Assembly: GCA_016712715.1 (NCBI GenBank)
Contig: JADJQM010000001.1
Coordinates: 744,001 to 808,000 of the forward strand
Reading direction: 5' to 3'
DNA length: 64,000 nucleotides
From: Rhodospirillaceae bacterium
GTDB taxonomy: Bacteria; Pseudomonadota; Alphaproteobacteria; Dongiales; Dongiaceae
Below the pieces are notes generated by a model. It was not told the DNA's origin and did no database searches. It saw nothing but the letters and a program-made list of their open reading frames with translations. Shown here in pieces: positions 18,764 to 28,812 of this stretch; position 1 is the stretch's first letter, and each line of letters opens with the position of its first letter. The translations under genes were made by a program, and so were the position numbers.

Positions 18764-19579
18764 GTGATGTCGGATGAACGCTACCGGGTGCAAAGTCTCG
18801 GCCGCGCGCTTGATCTCCTGGAACTGCTGGCGAAGTCCGGCCGAGATGGCGGCCGCTTGACCGACCTCGCTTTCGGGCTCGGGCTTTCGAAGGCAGCGAC
18901 TTATGCCATCCTGCAGACGTTCCTCTCGCGCAGCTTCATCTCCGCCATCGGCGAAGGTCCGACCAAACGCTACCGGCTCGGCATGTCACTGGCACGCCTC
19001 GGTGACCAGGCCATCTCCAACATCGCGCTCGCTGACATCGCCATGCCGGTGCTGCGCGCCCTCACGCGGGAGGTCGGCCTGACGAGCCGGGTTGCCGTTC
19101 TCGACGAAGGCTATGCTGTGGTGATCGGCCGTGCCGATGCACCGGGCGCCATTCGGTTCGATGCAGCACTTGGCCGGCGCGAGCTGCCGCACAGTTCCGC
19201 GGTGGGCAAATCCATGCTGGCCGCCATGCCACGCGCGCAGAGCGATGCCATCCTCCAGAAGATCGGCCTGCCGCAGCGGACACCGCATACACTCACCACG
19301 ATCGCCGCGGTCAATGGAGATCTCGATCGCACCATCGCCCGCGGCTATGCCATCGACGATGAGGAAGATACCGAAGGCGTCGTGTGCATCGGCACCTGCG
19401 TGTTCGATCGGACCGGTAACGCAATCGGCGCCATCAGCATCACGCGCCTGAAGCAACAATCAACCGAGCTGCATCAGGATCAGCTGGCGGAGGCATTGGT
19501 GCGCCATGCCAACCAGCTCTCGCGCCATCTCGGCGGCCTGGATGGGATCGATGCCTGGGCGCTGCGCCGTGTTGCCTGA
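18764..19579 (+). CDS. IclR-family transcriptional regulator
   Basis: 271 residues. The N-terminal winged helix-turn-helix lies at about residues 8-75 (VQSLGRALDLLELLA and LGLSKAATYAILQTF). The IclR effector domain follows from about residue 90 to 260, with ELPHSSAVGKSMLAAMP. It is divergent from the sugar-acid dehydratase/importer operon, with a palindrome in between, so it most likely controls that operon. A second ATG at 18767 could also be the start. The aldose-1-epimerase frame overlaps its 3' end. Confidence 0.88.
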   Translation: MMSDERYRVQSLGRALDLLELLAKSGRDGGRLTDLAFGLGLSKAATYAILQTFLSRSFISAIGEGPTKRYRLGMSLARLGDQAISNIALADIAMPVLRALTREVGLTSRVAVLDEGYAVVIGRADAPGAIRFDAALGRRELPHSSAVGKSMLAAMPRAQSDAILQKIGLPQRTPHTLTTIAAVNGDLDRTIARGYAIDDEEDTEGVVCIGTCVFDRTGNAIGAISITRLKQQSTELHQDQLAEALVRHANQLSRHLGGLDGIDAWALRRVA

Positions 19580-20493
19580 AGAACATATCACACTGCACGC
19601 GGGCGCCCTCACGGTCACCCTGCATCCAGCGATTGGCGGCTGCCTGGGCAGCTTTCTCTGGCAGCATCCGGATGGCCGTCAGGTGCCGCTGCTGCGCACG
19701 ATGTCCGCCGGCGCCGCCAATAGCGAGAGTGCTGCCTGCTTTCCCTTGATACCGTTCTCCAATCGTATCCGGCATGGACGGCTCACCTTCGAGGGCCGCT
19801 CGATCTCATTGCCGCGCAACACCAGTGGCCAGCATGTCGAGCATGGCCATGGCTGGCAGCGGCCCTGGTCGCTGCAGAAGGTGACGGACCTTCACGCTAC
19901 GATCGGTTTCACCCATGATCCGGAGCAGGATGCGACCTGGCCGTTCGCCTATGCGGCTGAGCAGGATGTTGCCTTGGACAAGGACGGCCTTACCGTGACG
20001 CTGCGTGCCCGCAATACCGGCGCGCGGCCCATGCCGATCGGATTCGGCCTGCATCCCTATTTTCTCCGGACACCACTCTGTCGCCTGCAGGCGATTGTTG
20101 AGGGGTTCTGGGAAACGGATACCGAGGTCTTGCCGACGCGCCATGTCGCGGTACCGGAGGCGTTTGATCTACGGCGCGGCCTGGCCATGAACAATGTGGT
20201 GATCGACAATTGCTTCACCGGCTTCGGTGGGCAGGCGGTGATTGATTGGCCGGAATTTGATTCGCGCCTCATCATGACGGCGGAAAGGCCGCTGCGCTTT
20301 CTGACGCTCTGTGCCCGATGCGGCGGTTGCGGCGGAGGAAGCGGCGGCCGGCATCGCGCCCTATTTCTGCGCCGAGCCCGTCAGCAATATCACCGACGCC
20401 GCCAATCTGCCGATGGTCGATCACGGCCTCAACGTGCTGGCACCGGGCGCGGAGATAAGTGCCAGCGTGCGATTCCAGCCGACCGTGCGCTAG
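19551..20493 (+). pseudogene. Aldose 1-epimerase family protein, frameshifted near the C-terminus
   Basis: A mutarotase-like protein that would interconvert sugar anomers before dehydrogenation. Motifs are FPLIPFSNRIRHGRLTFEG with the substrate-binding N-R pair, HVEHGHGW with the catalytic histidine, and GFGLHPYF. The frame is lost near 20312. The expected end (VPDAAVAAEEAAAG, then PMVDHGLNVLAPG) continues in the next frame to a stop at 20491-20493. The start may be ATG 19551 or GTG 19569, both inside the end of the IclR-type gene. Its partner is the SDR dehydrogenase of the divergent operon. Bases 20494-20648 hold no gene or clear terminator. Confidence 0.75.
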
Positions 20494-20648
20494 AAGTCAG
20501 AGAGCCTAGTCTTGTGGCGATGACTTAAAAACAGTGCGCTCACCCATTTCTGGGAAAGGCGTCTCCTTCTGATTGGTTGCGGGAGACCAGTACCACCTAA
20601 AACGACTTTGCGCGGTCTGCTCGAATTCGACGCCGTGCATCGATTCCG

Positions 20649-21422
20649 TCAGTTCGGCTGCGCGGCCCAGGATTTGTAGGCGGTCATGGCCAGCCACCCG
20701 GCGTCGATCGGCAGGGTGATGCCGGTGATGACCGAAGCCTTGTCCGAGCAGAGGAAGAGGATGGCCTCGGCAACATCCGCCGGCTGGACGAAGCAGCCGA
20801 GTGCGGTCGCGCCGATGATGGCCTGGGGGTCACGTTGGCCGGAGTCAATGCGCGCCTGCATCGCTGGCGTCAGCGTATAGCCGGGCGCCACGGCATTGAC
20901 GCGAACGCCAGAAGGTCCCAGTTCCGCGGCCAAAGTCTCGGTCAGCGAGACGATGGCGGTCTTGGTGGCGCCGTAAGCCGGCTGCGCCGATGGCCGGTAG
21001 CTGTTGACGGAGGCGAGGGTGACGATACTGCCCTGCCCGGCCGCTTTCATCAGGCGCCCAAAGGCCTGGCAGCAGGCAACCGTGCCGAGGTAATTGATCC
21101 GAAGAATGCGCTCGGCTTCGCCCAGGTCCATATCGAGGACACGGGTGGCGTTCTGCAGGATTCCGCCGGAATTGACCAGCACATCTATGCGGCCAAATTG
21201 CGCAGAGAGCGCCGCCGCCACTGACGAAACCGAGGTCGCATCGGCAACATCGACAGCCATGAAGACATGCGGGGCGCCGAGCGATGCCGCGACGGCCTGC
21301 CCCTTTGCGACATCGATATCCAGCACCGCAACACGGTAGCCGGCGGCAGCAAAGCACTTTGCTGTCGCCTCGCCAATGCCGCTGCCGGCACCCGTGATGA
21401 CAGCCACACGCTCGCTGTTCAT
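20649..21422 (-). CDS. SDR-family oxidoreductase
   Basis: 257 residues with TGAGSGIG at residues 10-17, a variant NSGG in place of NNAG, SVNSY with the catalytic serine, and YGATK as the YxxxK pair. The C-terminal motif VITGITLPIDAGW is typical. It is the last gene of the DapA-HyuA-HyuB operon; its start overlaps the HyuB stop by four bases. Likely an NAD(P)-dependent dehydrogenase of a hydroxy acid or alcohol in the same pathway; substrate unknown. Confidence 0.85.
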   Translation of the reverse strand: MNSERVAVITGAGSGIGEATAKCFAAAGYRVAVLDIDVAKGQAVAASLGAPHVFMAVDVADATSVSSVAAALSAQFGRIDVLVNSGGILQNATRVLDMDLGEAERILRINYLGTVACCQAFGRLMKAAGQGSIVTLASVNSYRPSAQPAYGATKTAIVSLTETLAAELGPSGVRVNAVAPGYTLTPAMQARIDSGQRDPQAIIGATALGCFVQPADVAEAILFLCSDKASVITGITLPIDAGWLAMTAYKSWAAQPN

Positions 21423-23158
21423 GATACCTGTCCCGCCATGTCGGACCGCAGCTTTGCCGTCTTCTCAATATCCGGCGCCAGATCGTCGGCGAGCACGACG
21501 CCGAACCGAGTTCGTGCAAAACTCTCCGAGATTTTTCCGTCGGCGATATCCATCGCCACCGCCGCAACATCGCGCGTCAGCGGATCGCCATAGCCCCCGC
21601 CGCCCGCTTGCTCATGCCGGACCACGTCACCATGACGGATCGTCCGCGTCGTCTTGCTCGGCAGCGGCTGCGCATTCAGTTGGTTGTGCGACGTGGCTGC
21701 CGACGCACCCCCGAACAGGCCATAGGGCGCATGGACATGTCGGTCGGCGCGGATCTGCATCATCGCCTCCGCTGCCAGCAGTCGATACTGCCGCACCAAT
21801 CCCAAGCCGCCGCGGAACCGACCTGGTCCGCAGGAATCGGGCCGGAAACCATACTCCTCGACAAGTATCGGAAAACGGTCTTCCAGCGTTTCCACCGGCA
21901 TGTTCGACATGTTCTGTGAGGGGTTCGTGACACCCTCGATACCGTCCTTGTCGGCCCGCGCGCCCCAGGCACCGTTGATCATATCCACCAGGATGAATGG
22001 TGCGCGCGTCTTGGCATCATTGCCGCCGATGGAGATCACCGTATTGCCGCCTTCGCCAGCGGCCACCACGCGATCCGGGACTATCTGGGCCAAGGCACCC
22101 ATCACCACATCGACCACGCGGTAACCTGTGAGCGCCCGTGCGGCCACGGCGGCCGGCAGCTCGGGATTGAGGATGCTGCCCTTGGGCGCCGTCACTGTGA
22201 TGCAGCGATAGATGCCGGCATTGTTTGGGACATCCTGGTCAAGCGCGCAGCGGATGGTCAGATAGGCCGCCGACTTTACAAAGGATAGCGTGCTGTTGAT
22301 GGCACCCTTTACCTGCGGCGAGCTGCCGGTGAAGTCGACCGTCAGGTGATCGCCCCGTACAATGATCTTGCAAACGATGGGAATGCGCCGGTCGTCAATG
22401 CCGTCGCCATCGATATAGTCGGTGAAACTGTAGCTGCCGTCCGGCCAGGCCGAGATTGCCTTGCGCGTCAAAGCCTCGCCATATTCGATCAGCCGATCGA
22501 AGTAGCTGCGCGTCTCGGATTCGCCATAGCGTTCGATGAGGCGGCAGAATTCCCGCTCGCCGATACTGCAGGTCGCAAGCTGCGCATCGAGATCCCCGAG
22601 CACCAGGTCAGGCAGGCGCACATTCTGCCGGATGAGGGCGAACAGCGTCTCGTTGGGCGTGCCGGCGCTGTAGAGCTTCAGGGGCGGGATCCGGAGGCCT
22701 TCCTGGTAGATCTCGGTCGAGTCCGCGGCATTGGAGCCCGGCACCCGCCCGCCAACATCGCAATGATGGGCGATGACCACCGCGTAGCCCTGCAGCCGCC
22801 CATCGAGGAAGATCGGCTTGAACATGAAAATGTCGGGCAGATGCATGCCGCCATTGTAAGGGTCATTGAAGATGACCACGTCCCCCGGCACCAGACTGGT
22901 TCCGAACTTTGCCTGCAGCGCCTCGACCGCATCAGGCACGGCGCCGAGATGCAGGGCAACGGTCTTTGCCTGTGCCAGGATGCGGCCCTCCGCGTCGCAA
23001 AGCGTGCAGGAGTAATCGAGCACGTCACGCACAATCGATGAACGCGCCGTGCGCATGACCGTGTAAGCCATGTCGTCGACAATGGTGTCCAGCGCACTCT
23101 TCACGATGGCAAACGTGAAGGGATCCGGCGCCAGGCGATTTTTGTCAGTTTCAGACAT
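21419..23158 (-). CDS. Hydantoinase B / oxoprolinase family protein (HyuB-like)
   Basis: 579 residues. Family features are DPFTFAIVKSALDTIVDDMAYTVMRTARSSIVRD at the start (quoted in part: FTFAIVKSALDTIVDDMAY), VPGDVVIFNDPYNGGMHLPD, AHHCDVGGRVPGSNA with the metal-binding H and D residues, and GPGRFRGGLGLVR. With HyuA it forms an ATP-dependent cyclic-amidase or carboxylase-like complex (hydantoin, 5-oxoproline or related). It overlaps hyuA by eight bases, as usual for the pair. The substrate is not evident. Confidence 0.88.
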   Translation of the reverse strand: MSETDKNRLAPDPFTFAIVKSALDTIVDDMAYTVMRTARSSIVRDVLDYSCTLCDAEGRILAQAKTVALHLGAVPDAVEALQAKFGTSLVPGDVVIFNDPYNGGMHLPDIFMFKPIFLDGRLQGYAVVIAHHCDVGGRVPGSNAADSTEIYQEGLRIPPLKLYSAGTPNETLFALIRQNVRLPDLVLGDLDAQLATCSIGEREFCRLIERYGESETRSYFDRLIEYGEALTRKAISAWPDGSYSFTDYIDGDGIDDRRIPIVCKIIVRGDHLTVDFTGSSPQVKGAINSTLSFVKSAAYLTIRCALDQDVPNNAGIYRCITVTAPKGSILNPELPAAVAARALTGYRVVDVVMGALAQIVPDRVVAAGEGGNTVISIGGNDAKTRAPFILVDMINGAWGARADKDGIEGVTNPSQNMSNMPVETLEDRFPILVEEYGFRPDSCGPGRFRGGLGLVRQYRLLAAEAMMQIRADRHVHAPYGLFGGASAATSHNQLNAQPLPSKTTRTIRHGDVVRHEQAGGGGYGDPLTRDVAAVAMDIADGKISESFARTRFGVVLADDLAPDIEKTAKLRSDMAGQVS

Positions 23159-25301
23159 GCAAGAATTCCTGCCGCCGCTTTGTACGCTGTGTTTGCTGCA
23201 GCAGTTCGGCCAGCAGATTGCCCTGCTTGTCCGCGGCGACGCTGACAGCCGGCGGTATCACGACCGTGCTGTCGCTGCTTTCGATGATGGCGGGGCCGTC
23301 GATTCTTCCGGAAAAGGTGTCCCGCGCCAGGATCGGCGTCAGCAACCAGCCATGCTTGCTGCCGAAATAGACCGGTCGCTCCGATATCACGGCGACCCGC
23401 CCCGGGTCGGGCAGTCGCAACCTGTTGAAATCGAGCTTGTTGTGCCGGATGCCGCGAGCCACCAGGCGGATGTTGGTCATTTCGATCTCGTCAGCCGAAG
23501 CATAGTGATAAAGCTGCTCGTAGCGTTGGATAAAATCCCGACGCAGGCCGCTACGCGTGTCCGTATCGAACCGGATGGGAAGCGGAACCGGAATGGCCGC
23601 GTCCTGGCCGATGAACCGCAGATCGATGGTGAAAGCGAGATTGATGTCCCCTTCGCCAAATCCGTCCAGCGCCATGCGGGCGCGGGCCTCGGTGCGCAGC
23701 TCGGCGACGCGGCTGCCGACTTGAACTGCATCAAAATGACTCAGCGGGCCGGGATTTGGGCGAATAAAATAGTGCTCCACATCGCCGGTCAGCATACCCA
23801 TAGCGGTAAAGACACCCGGCATGCGTGGAAACAGCACATGCGGAATGTCGAGTGTCAGAGCGAGATCGCAGGCATGGAGCGGTCCGCTGCCACCGAAAGC
23901 CAGCAGGGTGAAGTCGCGCGGGTCGACACCGCGTTCGACCGTCACGGCGCGGATTGCACGCGTCATGTTGGCGTTCACCATGTCGCGGATGCCACTGGCC
24001 GCAAGATCGACGCTGACACCGAGCGGCTTGGCGATCGTACGCTCGATGGCGGCAAGTGCCGCAGTTCGGTCCAGGGTCAAGGCACCACCGGCCAGGGTCT
24101 CCGGCAGGAGGCCCAGGGCGACATTGGCGTCGGTCACGGTCGCCTGCATGCCGCCACGTCCGTAACAGGCCGGACCGGGTTCGGCGCCGGCGGAAATCGG
24201 CCCCACGCGCAGCAGGCCACCCGCATCCAGGGTGGCGATCGAGCCCGCGCCGCTGCCCACCTCCGCCACATCGATGGTGGGGACGGTCATCATGTAGCCG
24301 CCAGCCTTGATGAACCGGCTGGGCGTGCTGATGCCGTCGCGAAACTCATATTCGGTCGCGCGCGCGATCTCGCCACCCTGGACCAGGGATGCCGAGGCCG
24401 TGGTACCACCCATGTCGAAGACAATGAGGTCAGGCTTCCCCAGGCTGTCCCCCAGTCGGGCCGCCCCCATGACGCCTGCCGACCGGCCCGAGGAAATGAA
24501 AAAGACCGGCTTTGCTTCCGCCGTCTCCGCCGATGACAATCCGCCGTTGGAATTGCCGACCAGCAAGGGCGCGGTGATACCGATCTTCTGCAGGCCCAGG
24601 CGCAGCTGCTTCAGATATGTCTGCATCACCGGCAGCACATAGGCATTCACGGTCGCCGTGCTGGTACGTTCATATTCGCGCTGTTCCGGCAGTACAGATA
24701 CCGAGGTCGTGACCGGGATATGCGGGAAGGCTTGCCGCAGGATTCTCTCAGCGGCAATTTCATGGGCCGGATTGCGATAGCTATTGATGAAGCAGATGGC
24801 GATCGACTCGACCCCGCCCGCCACCAGTTCGCCACCGATCCGCATCACTTGCGCGGGATCGAGCATCGTCAGGACCTGGCCCCGCGCGTCGATCCGCTCG
24901 TCGATCTCCCGCCGCCATTGCCGGCGCACCAGGGGTTGCGGCTTGTCCCAGGTCAGGTCGAACATGTCCGGCGTGCGGATGCGGCCGATCTCCAGCACAT
25001 CGCGAAAACCGCGCGTCGTCAGCAGGCCGGTCCTAGCACCGGCTTTTTGCAGCAGCGTGTTCGAGCCCACCGTGGTGCCATGCAGCACTTCGGAAACTTC
25101 GCCAGGGGACAGCTTCGCATCAGCCAGAATCAGTGCGATGCCGGCAATCACCGCCTCGGCCGGATGCGTTGGTGTCGAAGGTACCTTGCGCGAGAAGGTC
25201 GTTCCGACCGCGTCGAGCAGGACAAGATCGGTGAAAGTGCCGCCGATATCGACGCTGATGCGGACCTGGCGGGCTTCCTGCCTATGATCGCGCTCGCTCA
25301 T
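23151..25301 (-). CDS. Hydantoinase/oxoprolinase A subunit (HyuA-like)
   Basis: 716 residues. The actin-like ATPase fold is shown by ISVDIGGTFTDLVLLD near the N-terminus, GTTVGSNTLL, DMGGTTASASLV and FGGSGPLHACDLA. It couples ATP hydrolysis to opening of a cyclic amide or to activation of a ketone with the HyuB partner. It starts one base before the DapA-family stop region and overlaps hyuB. The operon context with a DapA-family enzyme and an SDR suggests a catabolic unit for a cyclic imide, lactam or keto compound. Confidence 0.88.
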   Translation of the reverse strand: MSERDHRQEARQVRISVDIGGTFTDLVLLDAVGTTFSRKVPSTPTHPAEAVIAGIALILADAKLSPGEVSEVLHGTTVGSNTLLQKAGARTGLLTTRGFRDVLEIGRIRTPDMFDLTWDKPQPLVRRQWRREIDERIDARGQVLTMLDPAQVMRIGGELVAGGVESIAICFINSYRNPAHEIAAERILRQAFPHIPVTTSVSVLPEQREYERTSTATVNAYVLPVMQTYLKQLRLGLQKIGITAPLLVGNSNGGLSSAETAEAKPVFFISSGRSAGVMGAARLGDSLGKPDLIVFDMGGTTASASLVQGGEIARATEYEFRDGISTPSRFIKAGGYMMTVPTIDVAEVGSGAGSIATLDAGGLLRVGPISAGAEPGPACYGRGGMQATVTDANVALGLLPETLAGGALTLDRTAALAAIERTIAKPLGVSVDLAASGIRDMVNANMTRAIRAVTVERGVDPRDFTLLAFGGSGPLHACDLALTLDIPHVLFPRMPGVFTAMGMLTGDVEHYFIRPNPGPLSHFDAVQVGSRVAELRTEARARMALDGFGEGDINLAFTIDLRFIGQDAAIPVPLPIRFDTDTRSGLRRDFIQRYEQLYHYASADEIEMTNIRLVARGIRHNKLDFNRLRLPDPGRVAVISERPVYFGSKHGWLLTPILARDTFSGRIDGPAIIESSDSTVVIPPAVSVAADKQGNLLAELLQQTQRTKRRQEFLHV

Positions 25302-26300
25302 TCAACCTCGCCGCAACGCGACAATTTTCGGATCAACCGATTCACCCTCGCGGTAGAGGGTGCGCCAGGCCGGCGGCAGGCCAGCCTCCCAGCGGCGGAA
25401 GTCGGCAATCATGCGCGCTTCGTCGATGACCGGAATCTCGGCCATCGGCGGCAGCACGCGGCGCCAATCATCATGTCCGGTCGCGTCGGCAATGACACCC
25501 TTGATGGACGCGATGAAAGGCCGTCGCGACAGGATATTGTCGCCGGCCAGGATGTGCGGCACGAAGCACTTCTGCTCGAAGGTAGTGGGTGCTGCAAACA
25601 TCGCCCGCATCAACCGCGGCATGACGTTGGCAAGACCGCAGATAGTACCGGCGGCACCACTTGCCAGGGCCTGCGGCACATGGATCTCACTGCCGGTATA
25701 GATGGTCAGGTGGGAAAAGCGCCGCAGCAAGGCCTCCGTACAGTCGAAATCGCCGCTGCTGTCCTTGATCCCGGCAATCTGTCCCGGATAGCGCTCGTCC
25801 AGCCGCCGCACGACATTGGGCGTGATCGGCACGCCGCTGATATCCGGGAAATGATAAAGAAAGAGCTTCAGATCGGGCCGGGCGATGCGGTCGATCACGG
25901 CTGAATAGAAGCGGAACGTACCGTCTTCGGTGATGCCGTTGCGATAGACGCAAGGCGGCATCAACAGCAGCCCCGCGACGCGCTGGTCCAGCGCATGGGT
26001 CGACAAGGCGACAACATCCCGAATCGACAGGGCACCCACTGAAACGATGATCCGGCTGGGGTCGAGCCCGCCTGCCGTGACCCGTTCCAGGGCCGCCTGC
26101 CGATCGGCGACCGCAAATTCCGCACCTTCACCGGTGGTACCGAACAAGGTAACGCCATCGCAACCATCTGCCATCAGCGCTTGGCAACGCGCCAGCAACA
26201 GCTCGACGTCCGGCCGGAACTCCGCCGTGACGGGCGTCGTGACCGCGACGATGAGGCAATCGGTGTTCGGAAGTCCTGCCACGATTGAACGCGTCCTCAA
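25302..26300 (-). CDS. DapA-family (dihydrodipicolinate synthase-like) aldolase/dehydratase
   Basis: 332 residues of the DHDPS/N-acetylneuraminate lyase superfamily, a (beta/alpha)8 Schiff-base enzyme. The GTTGEG substrate loop, the tyrosine in LFLYHFPD and the Schiff-base lysine in IAGIKDSSGD are all present. Possible roles include keto-deoxy-sugar-acid dehydratase or aldolase. No ATG is available near the start; TTG at 26300 or GTG at 26282 must be used, so the N-terminus is uncertain. It is the first gene of the operon divergent from the GntR-type regulator. Confidence 0.85.
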   Translation of the reverse strand: MRTRSIVAGLPNTDCLIVAVTTPVTAEFRPDVELLLARCQALMADGCDGVTLFGTTGEGAEFAVADRQAALERVTAGGLDPSRIIVSVGALSIRDVVALSTHALDQRVAGLLLMPPCVYRNGITEDGTFRFYSAVIDRIARPDLKLFLYHFPDISGVPITPNVVRRLDERYPGQIAGIKDSSGDFDCTEALLRRFSHLTIYTGSEIHVPQALASGAAGTICGLANVMPRLMRAMFAAPTTFEQKCFVPHILAGDNILSRRPFIASIKGVIADATGHDDWRRVLPPMAEIPVIDEARMIADFRRWEAGLPPAWRTLYREGESVDPKIVALRRG

Positions 26301-26371
26301 ATGATGCAGCGCGCGCGAACCACACCGCGCTGTCGCTGGGGGCGAGCGCCAATAATGATGGTTGATTGGTG

Positions 26372-26383
26372 ATTGTCAACAAT
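26372..26383. promoter_or_regulatory. Candidate GntR/FCD operator
   Basis: ATTGT-CA-ACAAT is a palindrome of the type bound by FCD-domain GntR proteins (TTGTNNACAA core). It lies in the 193-base divergent gap, 72 bases from the start of the DapA-family gene and 111 from the regulator ATG. Confidence 0.5.
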
Positions 26384-26493
26384 GTCCTTGACGCTCGACT
26401 GGCGCGATGCGAGCATCCCTTCATGAAAAACCACCGCGCGGCATTGTCTGCGCCGGCAACGGGTCAGCCACCGGGCTGACAGATTGAGGTAAC

Positions 26494-27207
26494 GTGAAAC
26501 CTGCCAATTCAGCCAAGCTCGACCGACGCTCTCTCGATTGGCGGGCAGCCGACCTCCTGCGCGAACAGATCCTGAGCGGCGAGTTGCCCCATGGCCATCG
26601 CCTGGTCGAAACCTCGCTCGCCGAACAGTTGGAAGTCAGCCGCGGCACGTTGCGCTCGGCGCTGCGCACCCTGTCTTATGAAGGGCTGATCGACCAAGTC
26701 GCCTATACCAAATGGATAGTGCCTGAACGCTCCCACGCTGATGCCTGGGAACTTTACACCCTGCGCGGTAGCCTTGAGGGACTGGCCGCCCGACTGGTGA
26801 CCGAACGCCAGCGTCCTGACGCCATCAACTCGGTCCGCGCGGCGTTCGACCGGCTGGTGAAGGCCGTGGCGGCGGAAAGCCACAGTGCCGTCGCGGAGGC
26901 CGATGCCGCGCTCCACAAGACCATCATTGTTGCCGCCGGTCATCGGCGTCTGCTTGAGCAGTACCAGCTGCTGGAACAGCAGATCCGTCATTACATCATC
27001 TGGTCGAATGCCATGATCGTCGATCTGCACCAGATGGTGCCGGCGCATCAGCCGCTCGTGGCGGCCATCGTGGGCGGGGATGTCGAAACGGCGGCCCGCC
27101 TGGGGCTCGAACACAACGCCCCCGAAGTCGACAAGGCCGCCGGCGATATGGCGCAGCATGAAATCAACACCGCGGCGCCGAACGGTGCCGCCAAGAAGTC
27201 TAAGTAA
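26494..27207 (+). CDS. GntR-family transcriptional regulator (FCD domain)
   Basis: 237 residues. The GntR winged helix lies at about residues 12-80 (LLREQILSGELPHGHRLVETSLAEQ and VSRGTLRSALRTL, each quoted in part). The FCD ligand-binding domain is at about 85-225 with histidines and acids that usually bind a metal and an organic acid (WELYTLRGSLEG and ADAALHKTII). It stands between the DapA-Hyu operon and the TRAP-transporter operon and probably controls both. The ligand is probably a carboxylic acid. Confidence 0.88.
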   Translation: MKPANSAKLDRRSLDWRAADLLREQILSGELPHGHRLVETSLAEQLEVSRGTLRSALRTLSYEGLIDQVAYTKWIVPERSHADAWELYTLRGSLEGLAARLVTERQRPDAINSVRAAFDRLVKAVAAESHSAVAEADAALHKTIIVAAGHRRLLEQYQLLEQQIRHYIIWSNAMIVDLHQMVPAHQPLVAAIVGGDVETAARLGLEHNAPEVDKAAGDMAQHEINTAAPNGAAKKSK

Positions 27208-27254
27208 AATCGAGACCAAAATGGTTCGAACAATTGCAACCCAGGGAGGGGATT

Positions 27255-28282
27255 ATGAAGCACGAAGGAGTGACTCTATTCGGTAAGGCTTTCGGCCGCC
27301 GCGCGTTACTTGCCGGCGGCGCTGCCGTGCTCGCCACGCCATTCATCGCACGTTCTGGATTGGCTGCCGCCAAGCAGTTTCGTATCTCGACGCCGGGCAC
27401 TGCCGAGGAATGGCAGTCGAAAGCCCTGGAAGCATTCAAGGAATCGCTCAACAAGAACGCCGCCGGCCAGTTCGACGTTCAGATTCACTACAATGGCACG
27501 CTCTTCGCGCAGGGCACCGAGATTGAGGCCATGCAGCGCGGCAATCTCGAAGTCGGCATGATCTCACCGCAGGATATCGCCGCGATCATTCCCGAATATT
27601 CCGTGTTCACCACCGGCTACTTGATGCGCGATCCAGCTCATCTCGACGCTGTCTATGACGGCGAAATCGGCACGGAATATGCGGCCCGGGTCGAAAAGGA
27701 TGTGCAGGTCCACATCGTGCGCAGCCAGTATCTGGGAACCCGCCACGTCATCCTCCGCGCGCCCAAGGACATCAAGACGCCGGCCGACATGGCCGGCCAG
27801 AGCTGCGCATGCCCGGCTCCGATGCCTGGCAGTTCCTCGGCAATGCGCTCGGCGCCAACGCCACGCCGCTCGCCTTCGAGGAAGTCTACCTCGCCATGCA
27901 GACGGGCACGATCGACGGGCTCGAAAACCCTCTGCCCGATGCCATGGCCTCGAAATTCTATGAAGTCTCCAAGCAGATTGTGCAGACCGCGCATATGGTC
28001 TCCAACACCTTCTTCGCCGTGGCCGGCGGTTTCTGGAGCGGCCTCTCCGATGACGAGAAGAAGGCGATCGAGGCCGCCGAGGCGGACGCCAAGAAGTTCA
28101 ACGATGACAATGTCGTTGCGACCGAGAAGGATGCCGCCGCCTTCTTCGAAGGCAAGGGCGTCGCTGTCACGACGCCGGATGTCTCCGCCTTCCGCGAACA
28201 GGTCCTGACCAAGTTTGCGGAATCCGACTTCGCCAAGAGCTGGCCGGAAGGCATGCTCGACCGCATCAAAGCCGGCGCGTAA
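27255..28282 (+). pseudogene. TRAP transporter substrate-binding protein (DctP), frameshifted
   Basis: It starts at the ATG at 27255, after a strong GGGAGGGG ribosome binding site. A twin-arginine-like signal (FGRRALLAGGAAVLATPF) precedes the mature DctP domain with YNGTLFAQGTEIEAMQRG. The frame is lost near 27805. RMPGSDAWQFLGNALGA, which includes the conserved arginine that binds the substrate carboxylate, continues in the next frame to 28282. It is the periplasmic receptor for the DctQ-DctM pair encoded next. One lesion in an otherwise intact gene suggests sequencing error. Confidence 0.8.
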
Positions 28283-28320
28283 CGCTCGCAACGGCACCAG
28301 ACAAGGTGGAAACGGCGGCC

Positions 28321-28800
28321 ATGACCAGTGGGCTTCACATCGGCCTGAAGCGCTTTGCCGAGCTGGTCGCGGCCGCCGCCTTTGCCGCCATGTTCGGCGC
28401 GTTCATGATCCAGATCGTGAGCCGGTATGTCTTCAACATGCCGGTCTCATGGTCGCTGGAAATCTGCTCGATTGCCTATATCTGGATCGTTTTCTGGACC
28501 TGCGATCTCCTGGTCAGCGAACGACAGCACATCATCTTTGACGTGCTCTATCTGAAGTTTCCACCGAACTGGCGGCGGCTGGTCGGCATCTTCAATACCG
28601 CCTCGCTGGGCATGGTGTTCCTGGCCGGGCTGTGGGTGACGCTTGATTACATCTTCACCCAGACCCGCAGGACCATGATTCTCTATGTGCCGCTCAACAT
28701 CGTTTACGCCTGCTTCGGCGTTTTCATGATCGCCGTCATCGTCGGCGCCGCCTTGCGACTGCGCAAGCTGTTCGGCGCTTCCTGGCAACAACATCTCTGA
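28321..28800 (+). CDS. TRAP transporter small membrane subunit (DctQ)
   Basis: 159 residues with four hydrophobic segments and the DctQ hallmark SRYVFNMPVSWSLEI near the end of the first pair. The start at 28321 has AAGGTGG upstream; a GTG start at 28306 is also possible. It stabilises and couples the large subunit encoded 12 bases downstream. Confidence 0.88.
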   Translation: MTSGLHIGLKRFAELVAAAAFAAMFGAFMIQIVSRYVFNMPVSWSLEICSIAYIWIVFWTCDLLVSERQHIIFDVLYLKFPPNWRRLVGIFNTASLGMVFLAGLWVTLDYIFTQTRRTMILYVPLNIVYACFGVFMIAVIVGAALRLRKLFGASWQQHL

Positions 28801-28812
28801 CGGAATTATTCT